A stretch of 64,000 bases of DNA, taken from contig BCHH01000003.1 of NCBI GenBank assembly GCA_001599595.1, forward strand, positions 875,403-939,402, read 5' to 3'. A model generated the notes under the pieces. That model had not been told where the DNA came from, did no database searches, and was given only the letters and a program-made list of their open reading frames with translations. The DNA comes from Beverwykella pulmonaria. Lineage: Eukaryota > Ascomycota > Dothideomycetes > Pleosporales > Melanommataceae. The number at the start of each line of letters is the position of its first letter. Position 1 is the first letter of the stretch. The translations under genes and the position numbers were made by a program. Of this stretch, positions 1 through 9,968 are shown in pieces.

Positions 1-539
1 GGAGAACTGATGCGAAGGTTTGATCCTTGCGAAACGACTGCTCCACTCTGTTTGCTGGCGATTTTCGCCTATCACAGCCATGCTTGCAGAAACACCACAA
101 CCCGCCAAGGCGCTTTTGGGCAGGTCTAATATATCCCAGGACGATCGACGGGCCTTGATGCACCACACAGATTGTGAATAGCCGTCGCAGTACACGAATA
201 CCATACGCTCTACACCCCTTATCATCTGCCTGGTAGTGGCGATTACATTTCAAGACCTTCCATTCCCCAGCAACATGACCGGTCTCTACTCGAGCCACCA
301 ATGAAGTTTTGCGATCCCCAGGTTTCCTCCGCCTCGTCCGCCTCGTCGGAATTGTGCCGCAGAAACGATCCACCATTTGTAGAACTGATCATTTGGAAAC
401 TCCTAGGTTTATGCCTCTGTGCTTTGCCAACTGCCCAAATTGGATTTACTCCATAGCACGTTTATTTAGCACATAATTGACCCTGGCTGTCGGAAGACGC
501 CCGATGTACATTATTCTTGAGAGATAGAGCCTCCAGCAA
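1..539. other. Intergenic left flank, no gene seen
   Basis: No open frame with an ATG, splice pattern or recognisable domain was seen here. The last part is presumably the upstream region of the deuterolysin gene that starts at 674. Confidence 0.4.
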
Positions 540-552
540 GTATAAAGGTCTG
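540..552 (+). promoter_or_regulatory. TATA-like box of the deuterolysin gene
   Basis: A TATAAAG motif lies about 130 bp upstream of the ATG at 674, a usual distance for a fungal TATA box followed by a short 5' leader. Assignment rests only on motif and spacing. Confidence 0.4.
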
Positions 553-673
553 TTGATATCGCAACAGATGCAAATCATCATCTACTGACCGCCAGCTCTT
601 CTACGTTGACTCAGAGAGCCCAGAAGATCTCACCCTCTCACTTGAATCTCCTGACCTTCGCAACATATTCGCC

Positions 674-2063
674 ATGAAGGGTTTCGCTCTGCTATCTCTC
701 GCTGCTCTAGTCTCATACGCCAGCGCGACTGCCATCAATGTCAACAAGCGCGCCACCCCGTTAAGCGTTGCGCTCACTGCTTCGGGTAACTCTGAAGTCA
801 AGGTCGCTGTCACGAACAATGGCGAGACTGCTCTCAACCTGCTGAGCAAGGGAACCTTCTTGGATGAGGCCAACCCGGTGGAGAAAGTACAGATGTTCAC
901 AGGCAGTAAGTTCATGCATCTCCCTCACGTAACGCCTAAAGGCCCGGTAAAAAGCACGTGTGGCGGTGCAGCAACCCCCATGCTGCATTCGTAGCCAAGC
1001 TTGTTTACAGGGCTAGATGCATGATGACATGCCTTGCGGCCGCACCCTACTCTCTCCAGCATTTGCGCTCATTGAACGCCCTATACGATTTTGCCATCTC
1101 AATGTTTGATGCTTGCAATCTAACAAGCTCTTCAGATTCCAAGGTTGCTTTCGAGGGTATTAAGATCCGAATTTTGACTTCTGGTCTGAGCGCGGATGAC
1201 TTTGTCGCTTTGGGAGCTGGTGAGACCAAGGAAATCACAGTTGAGACTGCTGCTCTGCACGCCCTTAACGAGGGCGGTGACTTCGATGTCTTCGCTAAGG
1301 GCGTGATCCCGTTCGCTGCAGAGGGATCCACTGAGCTCTCTGGTAGCATCCCCTACGAGTCGAACAAGCTTTCGATGTCGATTGACGGGGCTATCGCTGC
1401 TACCGTTGAAAAGGCCCTAACCAAGCGTACCGTTGTTGGAACCAGTTGCACTGGTTCCAAGCTGACTGCTGTTCGCACTGCGCTCTCCAACTGCGCTAAA
1501 TTGGCCACTTCAGCAGCTTCTGCTGCCTCTGCCGGCACTAAGCTTACTACTTACTTCAAGTCGACGGCTTCCTCTACCAAGAGCACTGTATCTGCCCGCC
1601 TGACAGCTGTGGCTTCTGACTGCGGAGGCTCTGGCAGCAAGACTTCGACCAACTGCAACGACCCCTACTCCGTAAGTGCCCCAATTATCTACCTTGAGTT
1701 ATCCGCAGCATTTCTAACAGTCAAACTCAGGGGTGCTCCTCCAACGTTCTCGCCTACACCGTTCCAACCGCCAACTTCATCACATACTGCCCCCTCTTCT
1801 TCAGCGCGCTACCCGCCCTCACATCATCTTGCCACGCTCAAGATCAGGCCACTACTGTTCTTCATGAGGAGACCCACGCACCTGCTGTCTACAGCCCGGG
1901 GACTGACGACCTGGGCTACGGATACGCTGCTGCGACCGCCCTTTCCGCAAACCAGGCTCTTAACAACGCTGACTCTTACGCCCTCTACGCTAACGGTATG
2001 TATTCCCACTCTCTGTTCTGATCAAATCACTAATTCCAGATAGCAATTTACGCCAACTGCTAG
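674..2063 (+). CDS. Deuterolysin (M35) secreted neutral zinc metalloprotease
   Basis: A secreted zinc endopeptidase that digests extracellular protein. Exons read 674-905, 1136-1671, 1731-1995 and 2044-2063. Residues 1-19 or so are a signal peptide ([20 protein letters not shown]). A propeptide follows and ends near a dibasic TKR site, before the mature start [12 protein letters not shown]. The catalytic zinc motif HEETH lies in exon 3, followed by GTDDLGYGY, which supplies the third (aspartate) ligand typical of M35 aspzincins. Mature cysteines are conserved, including the final one (ANAIYANC). The last intron has two AG acceptors 4 nt apart (2039 and 2043). Only the second gives the family-type C-terminus. 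Length is normal for the family, so it is probably active. Confidence 0.92.
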
Positions 2064-2350
2064 ATACTGGTTTGAGTTCAGGATGATTGGAATGAGATTG
2101 GGAATGACGGTTTGAATTACGATTGGCCTGAAGTAAAGGAGCGACAGATTGCTTATACGTATAGCATAGGAATTAACTAACCCTTGACCATCAACTGATG
2201 AATGTGGGCCATGGTCGTTGAAACTGTCTTCCTTCCCAATGCCTAATTTTGTCTTAGCGCTGAATCATAGTCTCAAACTCGTGTATTTGTATTCGGGTCT
2301 AAATTTCTATCCCTCACGAGAAACCGTATTGTCCTGATAATGGAGAGCAT
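2064..2350. other. Intergenic, 3' region of deuterolysin gene
   Basis: AT-rich sequence between the protease stop codon and the repeat that begins at 2351. Nothing else was recognised. Confidence 0.4.
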
Positions 2351-2676
2351 TGTCGTGATAGGACGAAGTTTTATAGAGAGATAGATGTTGATTGTATTGA
2401 TTCTACAGACGAGCTACCGAGCAAATATCTATGGTCTTACCAAGTACGCTAAGCGCCTGCCAAGTTAGCGAGCCTGTAAGCAGGAGGTGTCGAGGAAAGA
2501 GTATCATGATGTGTATTCGGTGTGAAGTATTTACAGCTGATATATATGTGACGGACTAATTAGTCTGTGGCACATCCACGTGACGGTATGGTGTCCTGGG
2601 CTTACAGTACAAAAGCAAATATAGAGTCACATGAGCAAACATAGAGGTAGCTCATCATGTGACCCACGGGCCGACA
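2351..2676. repeat. Solo-LTR-like repeat, long diverged copy
   Basis: Begins TGTCGTGAT and ends GGGCCGACA, with terminal TG...CA and short inverted ends (TGTCG/CGACA). Its two ends match the roughly 190-bp repeats at 23965, 25375 and 30711. The shared blocks include the ACCGAGCAAATATCTATGG region and the GTCACATGAGCAAACAT block near the far end. This copy has about 135 extra bases in the middle (around 2476-2612). No matching 5-bp target duplication was found in the flanks (AGCAT versus AATGG). It lies in the same orientation as the copy at 23965. Confidence 0.65.
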
Positions 2677-3187
2677 AATGGGTGTGCGTTGCGTTGCATT
2701 TTCCCTGTTGGTTAAAGGCGAATCACAAGGCGCGGATGCGGTTGGGGCTAGGGCCGTTTGTTGTTGGGCTTTATTGTAAGACCTTCAACACCGAATTTAC
2801 TGCGTGCGCACCCACGGGCTCAGCGTCGCCGTATATCTACGCGCTTTTTGCGAACAGGATGAAGCCGATTCGTCATATTTTGTCTTTGAAGTGTGTGCTA
2901 AGGTTTCGAATCAGAAAGTCGGCTTTCTAGGGGGGCGTAGAGTACAGCAGGATCAAACGGACCTGCATACGCCCCTGCTTTGTCTATTTTCAGGCGTGCC
3001 AGCAATTTAATATATATTTGATTACCGATTCCCATTTCTTGAGATGTGCATTAAAAGTATTACTTTTGTTCGTTTCCTGCAGTTGGTCATTCGTTCCTTC
3101 TTTCTTAATCGCGACTTGGATTCAAAATTGTCAATTCCTGGCCGCAATATTCCACACGTCAAAACTCTATCCACGCTCATTCTAACC
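2677..3187. other. Intergenic, no gene seen
   Basis: Open frames here have no supporting motif. The right part is the upstream region of the gene at 3188. A frame continuous with that gene extends upstream from 3044 but would precede a clear signal peptide, so it was not used. Confidence 0.4.
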
Positions 3188-3968
3188 ATGCTTCCTCTCC
3201 CCCTTATACTCCTCCTCACACCACTAATCTACGCCTCATCTTCAACGCCCACAGTGACCCGCACCCAGATCGTCACACACCTCATACCGCCCTACTCCGG
3301 ACCCGCGAAATATTACGCCTCCATATTTACCCGGCCAGGAGGCGACTACACTTCATACGCCATAACATGCATCCCGGCCTCCACGATCACCGATCGCGAA
3401 TCCGACCCGTGCCAAACCGTGGCCTTCGGCACGAAAAGCCAAACCTTCGCTCAAGGGCAGAGTATCTGGGACGTCAGCCGGGCGACACACGCGGTCGGGT
3501 GGTTTTCCAGCACACAATGTGGTATCATGGAGATGCCAACGCAGACTACGAGTATCGATACTTATTATGAGAAACATAGTATTGATTGCAACGGGTTAGG
3601 GGACATAGTTACGAAGCCAGGAATGAGTATTTGGAGTCCGGATATGACATTTGGCATGCGGAGGCAGGACGTTACGATTACCGCGGGTTGGGAGTGGCTG
3701 GAGCCGCCGAAGAAAGCAATTACTACGGCATCTAGCACGCGTAAGTTGAAGTTCGTTTCTGTTGTGGATTGATGGTGCTGATTATTTTTTTTTTTGAATA
3801 GCGATAATGACGGATATTGGAGCGACGCCGACGACGGCTGGGCCAGTTGTTACGGTTACATTGAAGAAAGTTGGAAACGGCGCGGCTTTGAGGATTAATG
3901 TTAGCCAAAAAGGCATATACGTTGCGGCGGCTCTTAGTGCTTTTGGCGCGCTTGCCACCATGTGGTAG
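3188..3968 (+). CDS. Hypothetical secreted, possibly GPI-anchored surface protein
   Basis: Exons 3188-3740 and 3802-3968 join in phase to give about 239 aa. The ATG at 3188 is chosen because it opens a strong signal peptide (MLPLPLILLLTPLIYASSS). The body has few cysteines (around AITC, DPC, TQC, DC) and no domain I recognise. The C-terminus after a Thr/Ala-rich stretch is hydrophobic (VAAALSAFGALATMW), as in GPI-anchored or tail-anchored wall proteins. Upstream in-frame codons from 3044 exist but would bury the signal peptide. Function unknown; similar architectures are common among fungal cell-surface hypotheticals. Confidence 0.75.
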
Positions 3969-4929
3969 GGGGCTTGTTTGCAGATTACAATAGTGATGAT
4001 ACCCAGTAATCTAATTTAGTGCCTTCATAGATCGTACATTGTGTCACTATCTTTTCATGCCGAATAATTTGCACTGAGTTGGATTTTTTTTCCGCGACAT
4101 AACCAAGAACGCATGAGTATCCAAGGCCATGAACACAACTGGAAATCCATCCCTTGAAGTGTTGATCTGTTATTCACTATACCATTTTCAACTTCCACCA
4201 ACTCTCAAGCTATCAAAGTTCTTGATATTCAAATCTTTTGTTCCCAACCCGGCTTGTAACCTGCCCACGTTTGATGGTAGTTCACCATCATATTCTGAAA
4301 TGACATTCCTTACCATCTACCATGATTCCAGGAACTTAGTCAGTAAATTATGCTTTAATAGACGTTCTCAAATTTGCGAAAAGCGCACTTTTACACAACG
4401 AAACTTACCATTTTCACTCAAACTTTAGCGCATCTACGGGAAGAGGCTAAGATGACCTGAAGTGCACGGCATAATGAAAAGTACTTCTAGCAAGACTATA
4501 GTACTTGCATTACCTCAGACTTGTAAGCTGTGAACTTCATTGGTTAACACGAATACTCCCGATGTGACTGAGTGAAATTGAACTAAAGAGCTCTTCGAGT
4601 TCTGTGAATTAGTTCTAGTGTTTCTGCCTTTATAGCCAACAGGAGCAACTACCGTAGTCTAAAATTCGTGTCAGCAAAGAACAGATACCAATCAAGCTAG
4701 GAATACATTACATGCAATCGTCATCGCCTATATATTTGTCCACATCGCGGACACACGAAATGCGGGACATGTGAAATTGAAATCATTGCAAGTCGTTTGA
4801 GAAAGCAGCAAATGCGGAGTTTGTGACCAGAATATCAAGGAATTGATTTGAAGATATTAAGCTGTAAATATTATTGGTCGGCTCAAGCTATTTCACTATG
4901 GGACGAAATGTGGGCAGTGACCGAGATAT
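3969..4929. other. AT-rich intergenic stretch
   Basis: A 99-codon frame at 4129-4428 starts with ATG but shows no signal peptide, domain or splice context. I do not call it a gene. The region is AT-rich and looks like decayed sequence. Confidence 0.4.
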
Positions 4930-5441
4930 GACTTGTCATGCTGCATCTGCTTGCGCAATACGGTGCTCTTGACTGCAATCAGAAGCGGGGACGCGGCATG
5001 TTTGGCCATTGGTTTCCTTGTTTTTAGTGGAGTTAACGTTGTGAGAATTGGTTCGGACGGCCGTATTGCACCTCACGTTGCTGCAGAAATGGCCTCAAAC
5101 GTTGAGCCTTTGATACATTTGTACGAGAAATACAAAATCAGCGAGGTACGCAAACAAGATCAATGGGGATGGACATCACTTCATTACGCATTCACATCTC
5201 AGTCAAGGATAACGGCAAGATCAAGTTTCTATTAGGGAAGGGCGCAGACCCTTTGATTATGGAGAGAAGGTTGCATACAGAAAGGTTCCATACAAGCCAT
5301 TTGTTGAGTGAGGGAGTCACCTCTCTCAGTTATGTAGTTGTTTTCCAACCGGCTGTGTTAAGGCATTTTGTGGCAAACTTTAGGCGAGGAGAAAAGTTCT
5401 ATGATGCCCAGGAAAATAGTGTGTGGGCCGCATATCTTTGA
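4930..5441 (+). pseudogene. Ankyrin-repeat gene relic
   Basis: Two overlapping plus frames carry the two halves of an ankyrin unit. QDQWGWTSLHYAF lies near 5155-5195 in one frame and KIKFLLGKGADPLI near 5215-5260 in another. The pattern (G-W-T-x-L-H-x-A ... LL-x-x-G-A-D-P) is the ankyrin consensus, but a frame change separates the halves and no start or stop fits a full protein. It is therefore a degraded fragment of an ankyrin protein. Confidence 0.55.
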
Positions 5442-5627
5442 GATTTTCAAGGGATCAAAAGAGCAACAACGAGGTTTATCTAGTCTAGAGTGGTATTTGT
5501 ACCACTTTTATTGGTAGGCAAGCGGTTTATTTTGATGCTCCTTGGGTACAATTTCTTCAATCATGCTTCCACTCGAAGACAATGTACAGAGCCGGCCCAC
5601 ATATCACCATCTCAACACCCCATCCCC

Positions 5628-6155
5628 TCAGCTACTTCCTTTTCCTGCGTCCAAGTTAGCACACCAATAATCCGCCTTACAATTCCCCCTCAAATCATCA
5701 TCCTTATATCTCAACTCGGTAGTTCCATCCCTGAAACATATATACTCCGCCGCATCCAGCTTAGCACTGCCTGCAATTGATCCTCTCTCCAATGTCTGCG
5801 CTCCAGCCGCAATCTCCGCAGTAAAGATCTTACTCTTCCAAGCCGTCACGCTCCATTTGACGCCCTCCCAGGCCGACGCGGGTTTGCTGACGACGACGTT
5901 CTGGTCGGGCTTGGGCGCTTTGCCGTTCTCAGTCGTGGTGTTGGTGAGGGGCTCTTTGAAATATGCGAGCGCGGTGAAAGGGATAGGATTCGGGTCGGGC
6001 GTTTCGTCGTCTTTGACGCGAGGCGTGCAGGTCACGAGATATATGTTTTTTCCTGAGGCGGCGGCGGAGATGCTGAGGGGGGTGTCGAGGGGGAAGGCGG
6101 AGGTGAGAGAGGGGAGGACGAGAAGGGCGAGCCCAGTCAGAGTTTTGAGCAGCAT
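5628..6155 (-). CDS. Small secreted four-cysteine protein, unknown family
   Basis: Single exon, 175 aa from the ATG at 6155. An upstream in-frame start at 6368 is rejected because it would place 71 residues in front of a clean signal peptide (MLLKTLTGLALLVLPSLTSA). The mature protein has four cysteines (VTC, YIC, GNC, YWC), enough for two disulfides, and one likely N-glycosylation site (NTT). No domain recognised. The size and make-up are those of small secreted proteins of ascomycetes, a class that includes effectors, but nothing here proves such a role. Confidence 0.75.
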   Translation of the reverse strand: MLLKTLTGLALLVLPSLTSAFPLDTPLSISAAASGKNIYLVTCTPRVKDDETPDPNPIPFTALAYFKEPLTNTTTENGKAPKPDQNVVVSKPASAWEGVKWSVTAWKSKIFTAEIAAGAQTLERGSIAGSAKLDAAEYICFRDGTTELRYKDDDLRGNCKADYWCANLDAGKGSS

Positions 6156-6823
6156 GGTTGACAAGTTCCAAAGACAATGCCTAAGAGACAAAGATGGGAG
6201 TGAATGAACGACTATGATGGAATTGATGAAATGGATGTGCCAAAGATCAGCGAAATACTTGCCCTTAATACTCTCCCTAATCCAAATAATCCAGGACCGG
6301 GTAACGCTGAATCGGGACTTCCTTCCTACCCGGATGGCGAGATTTCTATTTCCCAAACCATCCATCAATTATGAAAATGGCAATATACTCCAATAAGAAA
6401 ACTCAGTCGGCATGCTGCGACCTTGTGCGACACGGAGATGCACTGAAATGCCTTGCTAATCACCATATATTAACCACCCCGCTATCCACGTGTGGCGAGC
6501 CCCAAACATAGAAGTCTGGGCAGGCCCTTTCATAACATATAATCTGAATATCATGACACCGCTTCTGTCATGCTAGCTATGAGTGAGGAATACGAAGAGA
6601 AAATATTGGGAGTCGGAGTGCCGGTAAGCCACAATATGCGAAACTGAAATCCTGTAAAAGAATGTGTGTGTAGATCCGTTCTGCCGAGCGCGATCTGCCG
6701 GCAGGGCTGAAGCTTGTTCATCGCTTGGATCGACCTGGTGCCTGAATATCGCTCTCGAGCCGATGCTCGATCGGCTTGCATTATCCTACATTCGAATTTT
6801 GGATAGTTATGACGACTTGACGT
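6156..6823. other. Intergenic, no gene seen
   Basis: Lies upstream of the small secreted protein and downstream of the P450. A 76-codon minus frame at 6551-6781 has no supporting features. Confidence 0.4.
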
Positions 6824-8613
6824 TTAATTCTTGACCTCCCGTTTCCGGATCCTCATTCGCACTTGACCCAATGGCTTGACTGTCCCATACGCCAATTCTC
6901 TCACCGGCGGTATCACTCGCTCCACATCCTCTGGATCAGAAAGTTCGACCTCGTATTCGCACAGCAAGACAGCAAGTGTTGCAGCCTGCACCGCTCGTGC
7001 AAGATAGCGTCCTGGACAAAGATGTTGACCACCCCCAAACGCAGTATGTAAAGCGCCTACACCTTCCATACTGAACCTGCCGGTGCCGATTTTTTCTGGC
7101 GCGGTTGATTTATTGGCCGCTGCAGGCTTGTCCGGAATCAAGAACCGCTCGGCCCAGAAATCTTCCAGTGGCCGTTCAACTGTCTGCGGTCTTGCCTTCG
7201 CCCATAGCTCTGTGTTGAGCCCGAGGTCGTGCGTGAGGATCATTACCGACATGCCCTTTGGGATTAGCCAGTTGTCGTCGAGCTTGAAGTTGTGCACTTC
7301 GTTTGTGCGGATGGTGCCGCTTGCCATTCGCAGGCGACCAATTTCGGCATGCATGGATTGGATGATGGGGAGGGCTGTGATGGATGCGAGGTCGAAAGTG
7401 TTGGTGCTGGGGTTACAGAACTTGGATAGCTCTTTGGTGAGGTGCTTGGTGAGCAACGGGTTGCGGAGGGTCTCGACGATGTACCAGAAGGTTGAGGGCA
7501 TAGTATTAGAGTTTGATCTGAGCTCATTGATGTCAGTATTGATCCCAGCAACTAGACTGCGAATGGCTCAGCGTATGAAGACAACTACGTACCCTTGCAT
7601 GATGGCCAAAGCCTCAGCAGCCCTAGCCTGGAGATCCATCGGAATTTTCGCAAGGATCTGATCCCTCTCCTGGAAAAACTTACTCCCCATCTTCTCATCC
7701 CAAATTGGATCTTCTTCCCCAATCTTCGCAAAATCCTCACCCTTATGTGCCGTCTCCAACCAACCCTTAAGATTCTCATGCAGCCTATCCCGAGCAGTGT
7801 ACGCGGCAGGCATCATAAACCGCGGGAATCCACGAGTGAACATCTCGATATTACTATCGAACTCCCAGAAATCGCGTACCAGTTTCGGATACTGCTTCAA
7901 GATAGCAGCGCCGAACATGGTTTCCATGGTCGCCTTCGTGATCTCGTTCTGGAAGAATCCCCAGAGGTCCTCGATCTCAGTCCAGCTCTTGGTTTGGAAC
8001 ATCTTGGTACCCAGATTCCGGCGGAGAGTGGATACATAGACATCGGCTATTGGGTTCAAAGGTGTGCCTATGAGGTACAGGCGAGGCAGAGTCAGATGAG
8101 CGCGTTCTAATTCTTCGGCCCCTTCACCAATACCCCTGTAGAGCTGCAGAGTTTCTTTAGGCGAACCCATGACTTTGTCGTAGATCTGAACGTGTAGCGA
8201 GCGCGGGTTCATTTGTTTTACCGATTGGAAAATCTTCTTGATGTGGTTTGTGTCGCGTAGGATGAGTAATGAGAGAGGTCCAGCTTTGACAACGAAGGGA
8301 GCATAGTCGCCATATTCTTTTCTGGTCTTTCATCAGCTTCATTCTGGAGCTAGATGATGAGATTTGCGTACATAAGATTCCCAAAGTAAGCAGGGGGTCC
8401 AAACGCGAGACTAACACCATGAAAGATCCCAGGGACCCAATACGGGATCGTCGGAGGCGTTTTTAGGCCGGCCTTGCTGCGTGCTGTTCGGTGAAATAGG
8501 AATGTAGTGAGTTGGTAGGTCAAAATGGGGAAAAAGATGAGGAGGACTGTGGAAATAAGGAAGATCCAGTTCTGCTGGTAGAACCGATGTTCGAGCACCG
8601 AGCCAAGCAACAT
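6824..8613 (-). CDS. Cytochrome P450 monooxygenase, CYP7/CYP8-like fungal type
   Basis: Haem-thiolate monooxygenase anchored in the ER membrane. Exons (minus) 8613-8372, 8321-7593 and 7517-6824 give 554 aa; both introns keep the frame. An N-terminal membrane anchor spans about residues 15-40 (FLISTVLLIFFPILTYQLTTF). The haem-binding loop FGGGQHLCPGR is intact, with the proximal cysteine. The K-helix ExxR is present as EIGR. The I-helix reads SNTMPSTFW instead of the usual AG-x-D/E-T. This type of replacement is familiar in CYP7/CYP8-like enzymes, some of which are isomerases or use unusual oxygen chemistry. No polyketide or peptide synthetase or other pathway gene is adjacent, so the substrate is unknown. 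Confidence 0.88.
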
Positions 8614-9058
8614 ACTGAAAAGAAATAAGCGCTATAACGATTAGAAGTTCATAAACTAGTATATCCGGAGATGCAACCAGTTGTGTATGGTCGTGGTTGA
8701 GATGAAAGGTTGTTTTGAAGATTCAGTCATCAGCCGCTAATTAACCTTTGTGGCACAATGAAGGCTTCGTTGCTATGATTGACATATTTAATGACGTCCA
8801 TTATCGCCATTGATCTTGTGGTTCAAGAGTAAGTCTGATTCCACTCTTGCATTGCTCCACCGAATAGAAAGAGATCTACGCACTGCTTTTCTTCTCTCGA
8901 TCACGTGCTCCCGCATCCCATTAACCCGCGACGCGACGCGTCTACCCATCAAATCTCCTCCCACCACCAATCTCTCACCAACATCACAACTCAAAATCGA
9001 AAAGTCGACCGCAAACCTCTAATCTCACACACAACTTTCGAGCCACAAAAAACTCACA
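8614..9058. promoter_or_regulatory. Shared divergent upstream region, P450 and RFA3
   Basis: About 445 bp separate the P450 start (minus) and the RFA3 start (plus), so it probably carries both promoters. No specific element could be assigned. Confidence 0.35.
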
Positions 9059-9622
9059 ATGGACCACCCCCAAACCCCACGCATACTTGCCCCGCACCTG
9101 CAAGCCTTCCAACACAAGCTTGTCCGCATGCTTGGCAAAGTCGTCCAACTGCGCGGCGACACAGCTGTCATCGACGCTGGGGGCAATGTCGATGTTATAC
9201 TAAACAGGGTGCGATCACTTTTGCCTTACTTTTTGTCCTCCAATCTCTCTCTCTTGTTGAATTCTTAGAATGGAAACGAAGAGAAGATATGAGTATGGAA
9301 TTGGTGCTGATAGTGATGTAGGACTGCCACCTCACTGTCGGCCACGCTGTAGAAATCATTGGCAAAGTCGACGGAAACTTACACATCAAAGTGCAAGCCG
9401 CGACCGATTTCGGAACTGGAGTCGGTAATATATCCCCCATTTTCGTCAACTTCCCTTCCTCTCTTTTAATATTCCACATCAAAATTCTTATCGCTTTCGC
9501 CTCTACGATTCTTTCACGTAACATGAGAGGGAAAAGTGCTAACAGCATCAGATTTCCAAGCCGCAAACGCCGTTGTCGAAGCTACGCACAGACACAAGGA
9601 GATCTTCTACGACGGAGACTGA
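9059..9622 (+). CDS. RFA3: Replication factor A subunit 3 (RPA14)
   Basis: Smallest subunit of the heterotrimeric nuclear single-strand DNA-binding complex RPA, used in replication and repair. Exons 9059-9208, 9322-9424 and 9552-9622 give 107 aa, the normal size. It is a single OB-fold. Strands include VRMLGKVVQLRGDTAVIDAG, then LTVGHAVEIIGKV and NLHIKVQAATDFG, followed by a C-terminal helix (AANAVVEATHRHKEIFYD) that forms the trimer interface in the family. The order of the motif GNVDVILNR and the next strand matches fungal Rfa3/Ssb3. All splice junctions keep the frame. Confidence 0.88.
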
Positions 9623-9968
9623 GCTCTTGATCTTTGCAGAGAGTGCGCGAAAGGAGCATGGAGGGCTAGCTGTACAGAAAAGGCATGAATGAGGATCTTG
9701 CAATGAACAGGAATGAATAAACCAATCAATCGATATATATTATTACGAACGTGCCGCTAATCTACAGCATGCAAATATCAGATCTAGAAGGTATCGCCAA
9801 CCCTTAATCTTGCGCTCATTGAGGTGATTCCAAGATGTTCCATCACATAACCTTCGCATTGCGCCCGTATGTCGCGGCTGTACACCATCCCTAACCGAGC
9901 AAGCTCTAAAACGCCCTCAAAATGCCCCCTGATATCCGTGTGCACGAAAAGGACCGAAGCAGAGTCGA
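9623..9968. other. Convergent intergenic region
   Basis: Lies between the RFA3 stop and the stop of the hydrolase-like gene on the other strand. A minus frame at 9784-9972 continues just past that stop codon but has no features of its own. Confidence 0.35.

Noticed and set aside
4129..4428. 99-codon ATG frame
   Set aside because: AT-rich composition, no signal peptide, domain or neighbour support.
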